Numbered from the stretch's first letter, positions 44,501 to 55,595 are shown. The stretch is 64,000 nucleotides of DNA from Thecaphora thlaspeos (GCA_900291925.1 UWYS01000017.1:316001-380000), one strand, 5' to 3'. Notes: a model not told the origin generated them from the letters alone. Numbers and translations: made by a program.

Positions 44501-45008
44501 TCCAGAAGGCCGCGGGGATCGCGCAGAAGTACATGCTTAAGAGCCCACCCGAGATCGAGGCGTTTGCGGGCATGATTGAGCAGGTCGAGACGGTCAGGCA
44601 GATGGAAGCGGACGAGGAGGAGGACCTGGGCGAGGTGCCGGACGAGTATCTCGGTGAGTTTGGACCGACGTTGCTCTTATCCGCCAGTCGTCTCTGTTAT
44701 CGTGAGGGCTCACCTTGCGTCCTTCTTCTTCGCGCTGACCGCTTGCCAAATTCGCTGCTTTGTCCATTTCACCACGTCCAGACCCGCTCATGGCGACGCT
44801 GATGAAGGACCCGGTCATGCTGCCTTCGTCCAAGGCGATTCTGGACCGCTCGACCATCAAGGCGCACCTGCTGAGCGACGCGACCGATCCATTCAACCGT
44901 GCACCGCTCAAGATTGAGGATGTGCTGCCGGCCGACGAGCTGCGCGGGCAGATCCAGAGCTTCATGCAGGAGAGGAAGAGGAAGCGGGAAGATGGCACGC
45001 AGAGCTGA
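41554..45008 (+). CDS. UFD2: Ufd2, ubiquitin chain elongation factor E4
   Basis: U-box ubiquitin ligase that lengthens chains on substrates for Cdc48 and the proteasome. Exons 41554-44653 and 44782-45008 give 1108 residues (yeast 961). The long armadillo-like Ufd2 core is clear: FPDTFPSLTEQYFSDPDNRS, NLGPGKAIRRLGDLEKEM, LPEHIFEDVCDTMLFISRYVPN, NPFLRAKLAEILFYNVIPFG, FYDKFNIRYHLSQVFKAIW, FINRLMNDVTYLLDDALEKL. The C-terminal U-box begins at D1034 right after the intron (DPLMATLMKDPVMLPSSKAILDRSTI...DPFNRAPLK). A low-complexity Ala/Gly insertion at about 255-320 accounts for extra length. Start context ACC-ATG-T; the frame is open upstream without similarity. Confidence 0.95.
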
Positions 45009-45233
45009 ACGGAAGACGGCGGTGCCGCCGAGGGGACAGAGATGAAACACGTTTGCTTCATAGCCTCGTTTGCTCGGTGTGTGGGTGAGAAAGAAGAGCG
45101 CGGTGAGATGCAGAGCGATCTACAGTGTCTATATTCGAATAGCGCGCATTGGAAGAGAGCAGAGGCGAAGGGAGGGGGTATACAACAATCGACCAACCGA
45201 CCAATTTGAGTCGTGGCGAGGGCGGGGAATGAG

Positions 45234-45642
45234 CTAAGCCTTTGCGCGCTTCTTCTTGTCGGCCTTGACGTTGACCATCATCTCTCTGTGAGCTAGCTTT
45301 TCAGCCTTTTCGATGGCCTTTGCGGCCTTTGCGCGAGCATCCTTCTGCTTGGACTTGCCACGGTTCGTGGTACGTTTCGACGTTACGGCGGGGATGGACT
45401 GTTGAGGACGATGGATGTCATGGTTCGACGTGGATGTTGATGAGTTGGACTGTGTCGGTGTAGTGCTGGACGAAGGAGTGGAGTCGATCTGGATGATGGG
45501 GAATGCTTCTGGTTGACGACGGTCTGAACCTGTCGAGACGCAGGGAAGAGACGACGAAGAGGGATAAGATCAGCCTAGAGATACCAGGAAAGAGGACGGT
45601 ACAAGGAAGAAGCGTACGTTTGAGTTTGCCTGTCTTGGCCAT
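45234..45642 (-). CDS. Small basic Lys/Ala-rich protein, family uncertain
   Basis: Two exons, 45642-45618 and 45529-45234 (88-bp intron, donor GTACGC, phase 1), give 106 residues with a TAG stop. It begins MAKTGKLKRSDRR; the middle is Ser/Thr/Pro/Gln-rich. The last 50 residues are very basic and helical (NRGKSKQKDARAKAAKAIEKAEKLAH, then VKADKKKRAKA), as in small nucleolar or ribosome-biogenesis proteins; Alb1-like is a possibility only. Support: clean splice signals, an open frame biased to NNG/NNC in the tail, and convergent placement 225 bp from UFD2 with a divergent partner 392 bp away. Not seen as a long single frame because of the tiny first exon. Confidence 0.65.
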
Positions 45643-46034
45643 GGTTGCGGTTGTTGCGATGGCGAAGTGGGTACTTGGTTCCTGCTGGCGGACGTCGAGT
45701 GGGATGGAGGTGGGCAGGGAAGAGAGGCAAGAGAGGGCGGAGAGGCAAGGAAGGAAGTTCAGGGTGGAAGTGGCAGGTGTTTTTGGCGCCGACTGATTTT
45801 TTGTGGAGAAGTGATCGCGCCTTGCAGAAACGTCCAAGGCACACGTGCCAACAGCCCAGAGCCTGACTCAGCAACACAAACGACCTTCCCATCCCTCACC
45901 TTCCCTACCCCTTCCCTACCCCTTCCCTTCCCTCCGTCCACCGCCATCACACAGACACCAACACAGCCCTCATGCCCCACACCCTCCACACCCTCCACAC
46001 CCTCCACACCCTCGCACATCCAGCGCACAGCCAC
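45643..46034. other. Divergent promoter region with CCACACCCT repeats
   Basis: Between the small basic protein gene and PPWD1. Four copies of a 9-bp CCACACCCT-type unit at about 45977-46013 precede the PPWD1 start and create an upstream in-frame ATG (45972). Confidence 0.6.
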
Positions 46035-48855
46035 ATGACAGAATCAGAGACGCCGTCGCGCAAGCGTCAACGCTCCTCGCCCGACGCCCAAGCCTCCGAC
46101 AATGCCTCCTCCGCCTCGGCCTCTCCCGCGCCCATGCCGCCGCCCCCTCCTCCGCCCGCCAAATATGCCCCCGTAGACGCCGCCAGCAACCATGACAAAG
46201 ACTCCTCGGACGAAGACGTAGGGCCTATGCCCGTCCCTGTCTCGTTCGGAGACGCCGCCGCCGCCGCCGCCGGCCACAAGGCCAAGAAGCCAAAGACACT
46301 CGCCTATACCTCGACCTACCTCTCCCACCTCCCCTCGGCCGACCGCTACTACAAGTCGCTCATGCACCGCGATACCATCAACTTTGTCACACTCACGCCG
46401 CTTACCGACTTCCTCATCACCTCGAGCGTAGACGGCCACGTCAAGTTCTGGAAGAAGAGCAAGGACGCCGCGATGGGCGTCGACTTCGTCAAGCACTACC
46501 GCGCCCACCTCGGGCTCATCTGCGCAGTATCGGTCAGCGCAGACGGACGCACCTTTGCCAGCGCAGCGACCGACGGCAGCATAAAGGTATTCGACGTCGT
46601 CAACTTTGATCTCATCAATATGATCAAGGTCGAGTACACGCCCAGGGCCATCTGCTGGGTCCACAGCAAGGGGAGAGCGGAGAGCATTCTGGCCGTGTGA
46701 GTTCTGCGGCCCGACCGGCCGCCAGCTCAGTCTGGAACGAGCTCAAACTGACCACGGTGCGTATCCACTACTGTTGCATCTTGATTTAGCGCGGAAGAGG
46801 GGAGCAACAAGATTCACCTCTACGACGGAAGGGGCGACGGCACCCCGACGACCACCATCGACAAGGTGCACAGGCAGCCCTGCCACCTCCTCGCCGTGAG
46901 TCTCACTCGCTTTCCCCCCTCCCACTCCTTCTGACCGCTTTTGAGCGCTAAGTGAGAAATGTATCTGCTCGCCCTTGCCTCCCCCCGTTCCCGCCTACGC
47001 CAGTATAACGAAAAATACGACTGCGTAGTCTCTGCCGACGTCGGTGGGATGATCGAGTACTGGACGCCTGCGGAGCCCTACGGCCTGCCCAAGGACGTCT
47101 TTGAGTTCAAGTCGGCGACGGATCTGTTCGACTTCAAAAAGGTGCGTGCATCGTGCCTGCCCCGCTCCGCCCCCCCGTCCCTTGCTCCTCGACCTCTTTC
47201 CCTCTCTCCCCTCTCGTGCTTGTTGAACGATTACACCTTCTTGCCTTTTTCTCATCCTCACTCGCCGCATCTGCGCAGACAAAGACGACGCCCAGCACAC
47301 TCCAATTCTCCCCGGACTTTTCTTCGTTTGCGACGTTTTCGATTTCGGACCGGCAGATCCGCCTCTTTGACTTTGCCTCGGGCAAGCTGAAGCGCAAGTA
47401 CGACGAGAGCCTGCGCGCGCTGCAGGAGATGCAGCAGGCCGGGACGACCGTCTACAAGCTCGACGACATGGAGTTCGGCCGACGCCTCGCCGTCGAGCGC
47501 GACCTCGATTCCGGGACCAAGAACGGGCCGGCGAGCGCATCCGACAACGCAACAGGCCTCGCCACGTGCAACACCGTGTTTGACGAGAGCGGACATTTCC
47601 TATGCTACGGTACTGCCATGGGTATCAAAAGTGAGTGGTTGGCAGTGGCAGGGCAAGCGCGTTTGGGCGAGATGTGAGACGAGGTGGTAAGGAGATAGCT
47701 GACGCCAAGAGGAGAGACGAGTGTGTCTATGCGCTGGGGTTTGCGATGACAACAGTCGTCAACACCGTCACCAACAAGGTGGCGCGGCTGCTGGGCAAGG
47801 ACGAGACGACGCGCTTCCTCAACGTCAGCCTGTATCAGGGCGCCCCCTCGAAGAAGGCCGTCACCAGCATCGTACGTTGCCCCGGTCGCCAACGGATCTT
47901 TTCTCTTTTTTCCTCCGTTCGACTCCTCACACACACACTCTCTCTCCCATCCCTGTACCCGCCGCCGGTCCCACCATCACGGTCCAACAGGCGCTAGCAG
48001 CGTCCGACAACCCTCTCCTCTGGACGCAGAGCCTCGTCGACCCTACCCTCTTCACGACGGCACACAAACGATCCCGCTTCTACCTGTTCATTCGTCTCGA
48101 GCCTTCTGAGGGACAAGATCGCGATGTCTTCAACGAACGACCTACGCGGGAAGAACAAACAATCGCCTCTTCCACATCCTTGCTATCGTCTAAGAAATCC
48201 AGCGTCCACCGTTCCGCCACTCTCCACACGACACTTGGCGACATTACCGTCCGACTCTTTCCGGATCAATGTCCACGAACAGTGGATAACTTTGTCGGGC
48301 TTTCTCGAAAAGGATACTACAATGGCGTGATATTCCATCGTATCATTCGAAAATTCATGATCCAAACTGGAGACCCACTAGGAGATGGAACGGGCGGAAC
48401 GTCACTTTGGGGAGGAGAGTTTGAAGATGAAATAAGGACAAAGGAAGGGTTGAAACATGATCGACCCTATACCTTGAGCATGGCCAATGCTGGTAAGAAT
48501 ACGAATGGAAGTCAGTTCTTCATTACGACGGTGGAGACGCCGTGGTTGGATGGGAAACATACCGTCTTTGGAAGGGTGGAGAGTGGAATGGACATCGTTA
48601 TGCGCATAGAAGGCGTAAAGGTGGATAAGAATGATAAACCAAGGTGAGTAGACCTGCGCATCATCCTTGACGCTTACTCATCCACCCGCGTAACAGGTGT
48701 GCGCGTTCGACGCGATTCCATGACTTGACTTGTTCTGATACATTCTTTCGCTATTCCCCCTTGCCCCCCCCCCCCCCCCCGCCCCTTTGACGCTCATCGA
48801 TCCCGACCGCACGTGCAGGGACGAGATCAAGATCCTCAACGTCACTCTGCACTGA
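46035..48855 (+). CDS. PPWD1-type WD40 cyclophilin (spliceosomal peptidyl-prolyl isomerase)
   Basis: Nuclear cyclophilin with N-terminal WD40 propeller, associated with activated spliceosomes in animals. Seven exons: 46035-46696, 46790-46895, 47004-47141, 47279-47630, 47756-47871, 47991-48643, 48819-48855, total 687 residues (human 646). After an acidic/basic low-complexity start come [51 protein letters not shown] and [29 protein letters not shown], all typical. The cyclophilin domain occupies about 533-687, with active-site [23 protein letters not shown] and [10 protein letters not shown]. Intron 6 contains a run of 17 C (48764-48780) about 40 bases before its acceptor. An in-frame ATG at 45972 would add 21 repeat-derived residues; 46035 is preferred. 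Confidence 0.94.
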
Positions 48856-49279
48856 ACATGACGAACATCGTCGCAAACAGGCCGAACAAGTTGACCGGAA
48901 GGATGCACAGAATCGGATTGTATTACGGTTCGTCCCGCTGTCATTATACATCATCCGTCGTCCATCGTACGTCGCTCATCAGGCGTCTTTGCTGCTACTC
49001 GAAATCTGCCTCTGGCATGGGATCTTGATCAAACGACGAGAAACTGTAATCCATCCATATGAACGACAGGCGGAAGAACACCTGCGCCTAGTCGTCAATC
49101 AGCGTATCGCTGGCCTCGATCGTCCTGCTCCAGCTCCGGCGTCGGTCCTTCCTGTTGGGTGGGGAAGGAAACGGCAAGACGAACAAGGCATGGAGGGGTC
49201 AGCGTCCATCGCTGTTTCGCGCCGCGTCTAGTGCTCTGCGCAAAGTCCGCCGACGTCCTGGACGCTGGACTCAACTCAC
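48856..49279. other. Convergent interval, PPWD1 and F-BAR/RhoGAP 3' ends
   Basis: About 424 bases between convergent stops; nothing else seen. Confidence 0.55.
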
Positions 49280-52200
49280 TTACTTGTCCTCGCCGGTGGG
49301 TCCCGCCGCCGTGCTGGGCGACAGGTCCATGCTCTCTCTCTTCCCGGCAGCGGCGCTGTTGCTACCCGCGCTGCCGCTGGAAAAGTTGTCAGAGTGGCGT
49401 GCATTCCTCGCGCCGGCCGGTCGAGGTCCACGGACGATGCCGGTGCTCCCGCCGCTCTTGAGGCTGCCGCCGCTGGCAAATTGCCTCGACAGGCGAGCAA
49501 CGTTCGACAGTGGCCGGTCTTCGTCGTCGTCCTCCCTCTGCTGCTGCTGCTGCGCCGCTGCAGTGGACTCGGAAGCGGACAGTGCGGGGACGTCGACAGC
49601 GTCGGAGCTAGAGCTCGGTGCAAACACGCGCTGTGCCAGGGGCGTCGGCGCCGCCTCGTCGTCCTTCGCCTTCTCGGCCGCTACGCCGAGGTCCGACATC
49701 ACAATGGCCGGTGCCGCGACAGGAAGCGCCGGCGCCGCGGCGGAACCCGGAGCATCGAGCTCTTCGGTGGGTGTCGCAAACGATCCCTGAGACTCCTCAG
49801 CGATCGTGGTCGCCTCGGCTGACGATGCTTCGGCCGGGACGGCTGGCAGCGTCTCGTCCTTGCTCGGCGGCTTGGGTGTGACGGCGGCGGCGGCGGCGGC
49901 GCCTCGCTCGCCGAACTGCTCGGCCAGGCGTTTGGCGCCCTCCTGCAGGTCTCGGCCAATCGAGCTCCGCGAGATTCGCTGGTCGACCGGCTTGGTCCGC
50001 TTCCGAATAGGCGCCTTACGCTGGCCGCCGGCGACGGCACTAAAGAGGCCGTTGCTGCCGGTCGGGGCCGAGGGCTGGTGCTCTTTGAGCTTCTTCTCGA
50101 TCAGCGCGGGGAAGATTTGGTCGTAGTACTGGATCAGGTCGATCACGAGCAACGTCGGGTGGCGTGCGGCGATGGTGTAGGGCGTCTCGACGGGAGGGCG
50201 GATAACGGCGCGACCGAGGGCAAGTCCGACCTTGTTGAGGTAAGTCAGGTCGCTCTCATCCGTCTTCGTATCTGCGACGAGCTGGTGCAGGTGCTTGACG
50301 ACGGCGTCGAGGCAGGCGAGGTGGAGCTTAGGCAGCTTGCTCAGCACGACGCCGAGGTCTTCGAGTACGCCGTGGCGGATCTTTTCCTCGGTCGCCAGAT
50401 CGACCTTGAGCGGGCCGCCCATGGCCTGTTTGCTCTTCTTTCCTCCTTCTGCGGCGGCCTGAGTCGGCGTCTGGGCCTCTTCGCCCGGCTGGCCCTCTTG
50501 CGCCTCGGCAGCCTTCCGCTGGGAGATGGTCTCGAGGGCCTCGCGCTCCTGGCCGGCGGCCGCACGGTAGATGGAGTCGATCTGGTCCCAAAGGTCGTCG
50601 AGCACCAGGCTCCTATCGAGCTCGAGCATCCAGATCTTGATGCAGGCGGCCAGGACCGGCGGATCGAAGGCGTCGAGCATCTTGTCCGAGATGAGGCGCG
50701 AGGCCGGCGGGAGACCGTCGCTGCCGCTACCGTTGCCGGAGTTGGCCTGGTTGCCGTAGATCATGTCGGCGTGCGAGGGCGACAGCTGCGAGATGAGGGC
50801 ATCGCGCAGGCGGTGGGTGACGTTGAGCGGGACCTCGTAGATCCACGTCTTTCGCTTTTCCTGGCTGCGGATGAGCAGGACGGAGCTCTTGTCCAGACCC
50901 TTGCCTGCCCCGCCTTCGCCCTTCTCCGTAGCAGCGGCGCTAGCGGCCGCTGCTACGGCGCTGGGCCACCTCTGGTCATCTGCGTAGGCCCGCCTCAGCG
51001 CCGCCAGCAGGGCCTCGAGCACGGGAGGCAGCGCGGCCAGGCTGGCCCGCGACGAAATGGCCTCGACGCCCTTTCTGTCGACCTTGTCGAGGAAGTCGAG
51101 CCTCTCGACCAGCATCAGGTCCAGGCCGAAACCGCCGTTCTTGGTCATCCAGCCGGATGCCTGGCTGTCTCCGCCGCTGACGCTACGGCCTAGCGAGATC
51201 TCATCGTGATAGTAAGGCTGGAAGCGCTCGATGGCGGGCTGGAAAGGCCCCGTCCTTGCGTCGCGGATTAGGGCGCGCAGCTCGAGCTCCGGCTGGAGGC
51301 TCTCATGGAGCTGGTTGCACCGTGCGATCGACTGGCCGAGCGCCGGGACGCCGCCGGAGAGGGCGGTGTTGTATGCGGCGAGAACGGCCTTGACGGCCTT
51401 GATGCGGTCGCTCTCCCACTTCTGCGTGAGGCCGAAGTGCTCGTATAGGATCTCCTCGAGCTGGCACCTCGTCCGGTCGAGGTTGCGCACGGCCTCCTCG
51501 TAGACGCGCTCGGCGTTGTCGGCGTCACGGCGGAGGCGGATGTGCTTGGGCTCGCCCGAGACGACGCCGCCCACCGCCGCCTTAAGGGGCGTAGGCATTC
51601 GCTCTACAGCCGAGTGCAGGTAGGCGCCGATGGTCCCCGACCGCTTCAGGCCGCCGCTACCTCCGCCCAGGAGAGATGCGCTCGCCTCTCCGGAGGACGA
51701 GCTCGGCAGGTCCGTACCGTGAGAGATTGTACCCTCGCTCGGCGGCGTGGGTAGCTTGACGCCGGCGAACTCCTTGGCCGCGGGAAGCTGTTGTGCGCTG
51801 CTGCTGCTGTTGCTGCCGCCCGAGACGACACGGTTGTTGAAGCCGAACTGCTTCCGCAGCGTCTCTCGCCTCTTGAGTGTCTCGGGGTCGGCGGGCTTCC
51901 CACCGTTGTCCTTCTCGGGCACCTCGGGGCTGGCTGCGGCGCCGCTGCTGCTACCGTTGGAGACGGACCGCTGCAGCGGCGCCGAGTCATGGCTGCTGTC
52001 GTCGTTGGGGGCAAACTTGGCGTCGTCCTCGGCCTCGTCAGCGTTGCGGCACTTTTTCTCGTAGTTGTGCTTGAGCTTGTCGACCTCGGCCTTTTGCCTC
52101 TCGAAGCGTGCGAGGGCGGCGTCGACGTGCTCCCAGCTTGAGGCGACGCGCTCGCGGTGATGGAGCGACCACTTTGTAAAGGGGTCGAGGATGAGGCGCT

Positions 52201-52651
52201 CGAGGTTTCTGGCGACCTTGCCGTGTGCATTGGCCTGAGCCGAAGTTGTCTCGGCCTGCACTAGGCGAAAGACATGCGACGAGCCAGTGTCGTTGGAGAG
52301 GAAGCCACGCTGCGATGCGCCGCCGGACCTGGCCGCGTCGTTGAACGCCGACGAAGCGCCGCCTCCGCCGAGCACGGGTGAGCCGATGACTTCGGAGAGG
52401 AGGCCGCCCGACTGCTTGAAGAGGGGTGCCGAGAAGCTGGGCAGAGGGGCGGGCGTAGCGAGCGCCTCGGCGTGCTTGTACTCTAGCTCGGCGCGGTGCC
52501 CAACAAAGGCGAGAACCGACTCGGCCTCATCGATGCCCGCCTGAAGCCGAGCATATAGACTCGTCGCACCACGGCGGTAGGACGGGTAGGACCAGAACGA
52601 GTTCTGAAACGAGGGCGGATAGACAACCGTCAGCGCCGAAGGAGCGCTCAT
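49280..52651 (-). CDS. F-BAR and RhoGAP protein, Rgd2-like
   Basis: Single exon, 1123 residues; resembles yeast Rgd2-type proteins (F-BAR, DEP, RhoGAP) acting on Cdc42/Rho5 at membranes. The F-BAR starts directly after the N-terminus (SFQNSFWSYPSYRRGATSLYARLQAGIDEAESVLAFV..AELEYKHAEAL), is interrupted by Ser/Gly-rich insertions, and resumes at about 375-500 (DNAERVYEEAVRNLDRTRCQLEEILYEHF, WESDRIKAVKAVLAAYN). A DEP-like segment includes WIYEVPLNVTHRLRDAL. A RhoGAP-type region covers about 655-855 (FDPPVLAACIKIWMLELDRSLVL; LPKLHLACLDAVVKHLHQLV; NKVGLALGRAVIRP). I do not see a canonical GxxR arginine-finger motif, so GAP activity is uncertain. The C-terminal 250 residues are Ser/Ala-rich and disordered. 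The start ATG precedes a well-formed F-BAR. Confidence 0.82.
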   Translation of the reverse strand: MSAPSALTVVYPPSFQNSFWSYPSYRRGATSLYARLQAGIDEAESVLAFVGHRAELEYKHAEALATPAPLPSFSAPLFKQSGGLLSEVIGSPVLGGGGASSAFNDAARSGGASQRGFLSNDTGSSHVFRLVQAETTSAQANAHGKVARNLERLILDPFTKWSLHHRERVASSWEHVDAALARFERQKAEVDKLKHNYEKKCRNADEAEDDAKFAPNDDSSHDSAPLQRSVSNGSSSGAAASPEVPEKDNGGKPADPETLKRRETLRKQFGFNNRVVSGGSNSSSSAQQLPAAKEFAGVKLPTPPSEGTISHGTDLPSSSSGEASASLLGGGSGGLKRSGTIGAYLHSAVERMPTPLKAAVGGVVSGEPKHIRLRRDADNAERVYEEAVRNLDRTRCQLEEILYEHFGLTQKWESDRIKAVKAVLAAYNTALSGGVPALGQSIARCNQLHESLQPELELRALIRDARTGPFQPAIERFQPYYHDEISLGRSVSGGDSQASGWMTKNGGFGLDLMLVERLDFLDKVDRKGVEAISSRASLAALPPVLEALLAALRRAYADDQRWPSAVAAAASAAATEKGEGGAGKGLDKSSVLLIRSQEKRKTWIYEVPLNVTHRLRDALISQLSPSHADMIYGNQANSGNGSGSDGLPPASRLISDKMLDAFDPPVLAACIKIWMLELDRSLVLDDLWDQIDSIYRAAAGQEREALETISQRKAAEAQEGQPGEEAQTPTQAAAEGGKKSKQAMGGPLKVDLATEEKIRHGVLEDLGVVLSKLPKLHLACLDAVVKHLHQLVADTKTDESDLTYLNKVGLALGRAVIRPPVETPYTIAARHPTLLVIDLIQYYDQIFPALIEKKLKEHQPSAPTGSNGLFSAVAGGQRKAPIRKRTKPVDQRISRSSIGRDLQEGAKRLAEQFGERGAAAAAAVTPKPPSKDETLPAVPAEASSAEATTIAEESQGSFATPTEELDAPGSAAAPALPVAAPAIVMSDLGVAAEKAKDDEAAPTPLAQRVFAPSSSSDAVDVPALSASESTAAAQQQQQREDDDEDRPLSNVARLSRQFASGGSLKSGGSTGIVRGPRPAGARNARHSDNFSSGSAGSNSAAAGKRESMDLSPSTAAGPTGEDK

Positions 52652-53698
52652 CGTGTGCGGCGCCGCTGCTGCTGATCAAGGTGCTCCCGTCGCCCAAAGG
52701 AATTGGTTTGCTGTTCGAGCAGGTGCCGGGGAGACAATACGCTCGCTGCTGTTGGGCGGCTCCTATCCGAAAGGGTGTTGGCCGTCGGTGGCAGAGTCAC
52801 AGGCTGCAGTCTGTCGGTGCTGAAGCGAACGAGAGCGAGGGAGTGGGGTCGATGCCGGAGCTCGGTGCGAGTGTTGGCAGTCGGTCGGGTAACTGGCTCG
52901 CTCGCTCGAAGCCGCAGATGGTGATGTTGATTGATATCGTGGTATATGATCAAGCTCAAAGGTAAGACGCTGCCTGCTCTGCTCGTGAGGTGAGGTTCCA
53001 CGGGAGGCTGTCCTCTGCGGCTTGGCGGCTTGCTTGCCTGACTGCTTGCCTGACTGCCTGCCTGCCTGCCTGCCTTGAATTGCGGGTAAGGCTGTGTGCA
53101 TGCATCTTTCAGCCCGCAGACGGCGCTGGGAGTCCCCTTGTTTCACCAGCGCGGCGCTCTCCCGGCTCTCATCTTTGGCCCAAGCGCCTTACGCCCTCCT
53201 GCCTCGCTGCGTCCTCGCAATCGGGCCCGCACGCTTGGGTTAGGGCAGAAGGATCTCAACCAGCGACAGCGCCCAGCGCGAGCGGCTACAGCGCGCCGTC
53301 GTCGATGCATCCAAAGGCGAAGCCTTGCTGGCGGGCGAGCCGACAAGCCGCTTGCCCTGTGCGCTACACTCTTTGCCGCGCGAGAGAGAATCTTGAAGCT
53401 TAATGCCGTCGGAGGGCCCGGGCTTCACGTTGCAGGATCCAGAACGGCTATTCCGGGATTCCGCCCGGGCGGGGTCAGTCGACCCGTTCTCTCTCTTGAG
53501 AACGGCGGAGGAATCACCTGACGGGGCGACGGGGCTACCCACGGGGATGTCGTGTGCAACGACGGCCATCCCAGCTTCTTCATCGGCGCCCACCGATCAC
53601 CATCTTACTTTCTAGCGAGCCGTCCTGCAAACACCTTCATCATCGCGTCCACCACCATCAACTCGCCACCGCCTCCACCCGCCCGTCACCCACGCAAA
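52652..53698. other. Divergent promoter region, F-BAR gene and zinc dehydrogenase
   Basis: About 1.05 kb without genes. A CCTG/CTTGCCTGACTG short tandem tract lies at about 53027-53075. Confidence 0.6.
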
Positions 53699-55595
53699 AT
53701 GTCCGCACCCACCACCATGAAGGCCGTCGTCATTCAGGGCCTCGAAAAGGCCGCCGTCCTCGAGAGGCCCATCCCCCGAGCAAAGGCGGGCGAGGTCGTA
53801 GTCAAGGTCCACCTCGCTGCCCTCTGCGGCTCCGACCTACAGTGAGTCTTTTCGGGGCCAAAACAGGAGAACGCCAGGCCTCGCCAACAAGGCGGTCCGA
53901 ATCACTGACGCCGTTATCCACTCCTCTTGCTTCCCGTCGTCGCAGCATTTACCGAGGACAGTGAGTCGCCGTCAGACAGGGCTCTAGAACCACACTGAAC
54001 ACTGCAAGGCTAACATACAGTATCTCTTCCGTTGCTGTGGTCCGTCCAATTGTATTTAAACTACGTCGCCAGCCCGTACCTCACTACGACTTTGTCTTGA
54101 GTCACGAATTCGTCGGAGAAGTCTACGAGGTCGGCGAAGGCGTCAAGAACTTCAAGCGTGGCGATGGCGTCCTGTCTCCGTTCACCATTTCATGGTGAGA
54201 GCGCGCCGTTCTGAGGTAATGACAGCGGCAGTCTTCGGCACAGCCTATCGTGCTGAACATTCTTCCCCTTCCTCTCTTGCGATCAGCGGCAACTGCTTCT
54301 TCTGCGACCGGGACCAGACTGCGCGCTGCACGCAGTCTCGCGTCTTTGGCTCGGTAGCGCTCGACGGCGCTCAGGCCGAGTACGTCCTCGTACCCCTGGC
54401 AGACACGACCCTTTACCACCTGCCCAACGACGTCCCTCCCGAGATCATGCTGCTTTGCGCCGACATCTTTCCGACTGGCTACTTCGTCGCCAGCAATGCC
54501 TACAAGATGCTCAATGAGAAGGAGAGGAAAGTGAGCAGAGCAAGGCCAGGCCGAGGCGACCGTTGGTCTGGAGAGACCCTCCGCCAAACACTGACACCCA
54601 CATCGGTCCTGATAATTCCCCTCTAAATTTCTGCTCTGCAGCAAGACAACGTCGCCGTCGTCATCGGGTGCGGTCCGGTCGGCCTGTGCGCCGTGACGGC
54701 CGCTAAGTCGTTCTTCAAGACGGTCTATGCGGTCGACTCGATCCCGGAGTGCCTCACCGAGGCTAAGAAGCACGGCGCCATCCCGCTTCACCTCGAGGAC
54801 GACGACGTGGTGCAGATCATCAAGGATGCCACCGACGGACGCGGCGCCGACGTCGCATGCGAGGTCGTTGGTGTCAATGCGGCGCTGGAGCTCGCGGTCA
54901 AAGCCGTCCGTAACTTTGGCGTCATCTCCAGCTGCGGCATCCACACGCACGAGGTCAAATTCGCCGGTCTGGATCTCTACAGTGAGTCTTCCCATTGTAG
55001 CGGGCTCAGGGCGGGGCCAAAAATTGAGGTGTGCGGACTACCGCTGACTCAACTCACCCTCGACTCTACTCGATGACTTAAGACAAGAACCGTGAGTAGG
55101 AAGCAGTAGTCGAGCCTTCCAGCCATGTCCCCGGCCGAATAGTAGTGTTCGCAAAGAGCTGACGTCGCCACCCGTCACACCTATCCCTCCTATGCATCAC
55201 AGTCCGATTCCAGTTCGGTCGCTGCCCCGTCCGGGCCGTCTTTGACGTGCGTATCATCGAAAGTCAGGCCTTTTGACACAGTTCTTCCATCGTCACGAGC
55301 CTGACGTCGCTGCTTTCCTTCCTTTCCCGTGCGCCATTCCGGCAGCCGGCCATCGAGCTCCTCGCCAAGCACCACGACCTCTTTGGCCACTTTATCCAGC
55401 ACACTCGACCCATTGATGACGCAGTCGAGTACTACAAGCTCTTCAACGACCGCAAAGGTGAGTTGGCCTCTGGTCGTTACCCTCCCGCCTTGCCCTGCTG
55501 CTGCTCTGACCCTGTCATTGTCGTCGTCGTATCGACAGCCAGACGAAGACGACGACGACGCGGCAGTCCTGAAGACCGTCTTCAAGATGGTTTAG
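53699..55595 (+). CDS. Zinc-dependent alcohol/polyol dehydrogenase (MDR superfamily)
   Basis: Medium-chain NAD(P)-dependent dehydrogenase, substrate not determinable. Nine exons: 53699-53841, 53946-53960, 54021-54194, 54287-54530, 54642-54981, 55083-55091, 55203-55246, 55346-55457, 55543-55595, total 377 residues. Catalytic zinc ligands: Cys in LCGSDLH and His-Glu in LSHEFVGEV. Structural zinc Cys set CGNCFFCDRDQTARC, formed across an intron. Dinucleotide site VVIGCGPVGLCAV. C-terminus QFGRCPVRAVF, DDAVEYYKLFNDRK as in fungal homologues. Exons 2 and 6 are 15 and 9 nt. Exon 3, entered through a good CTAAC...ACAG acceptor, adds about 17 residues (ISSVAVVRPIVFKLRR) between HIYRGH and QPVPHYDF that relatives, as I recall them, lack. 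Confidence 0.87.
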
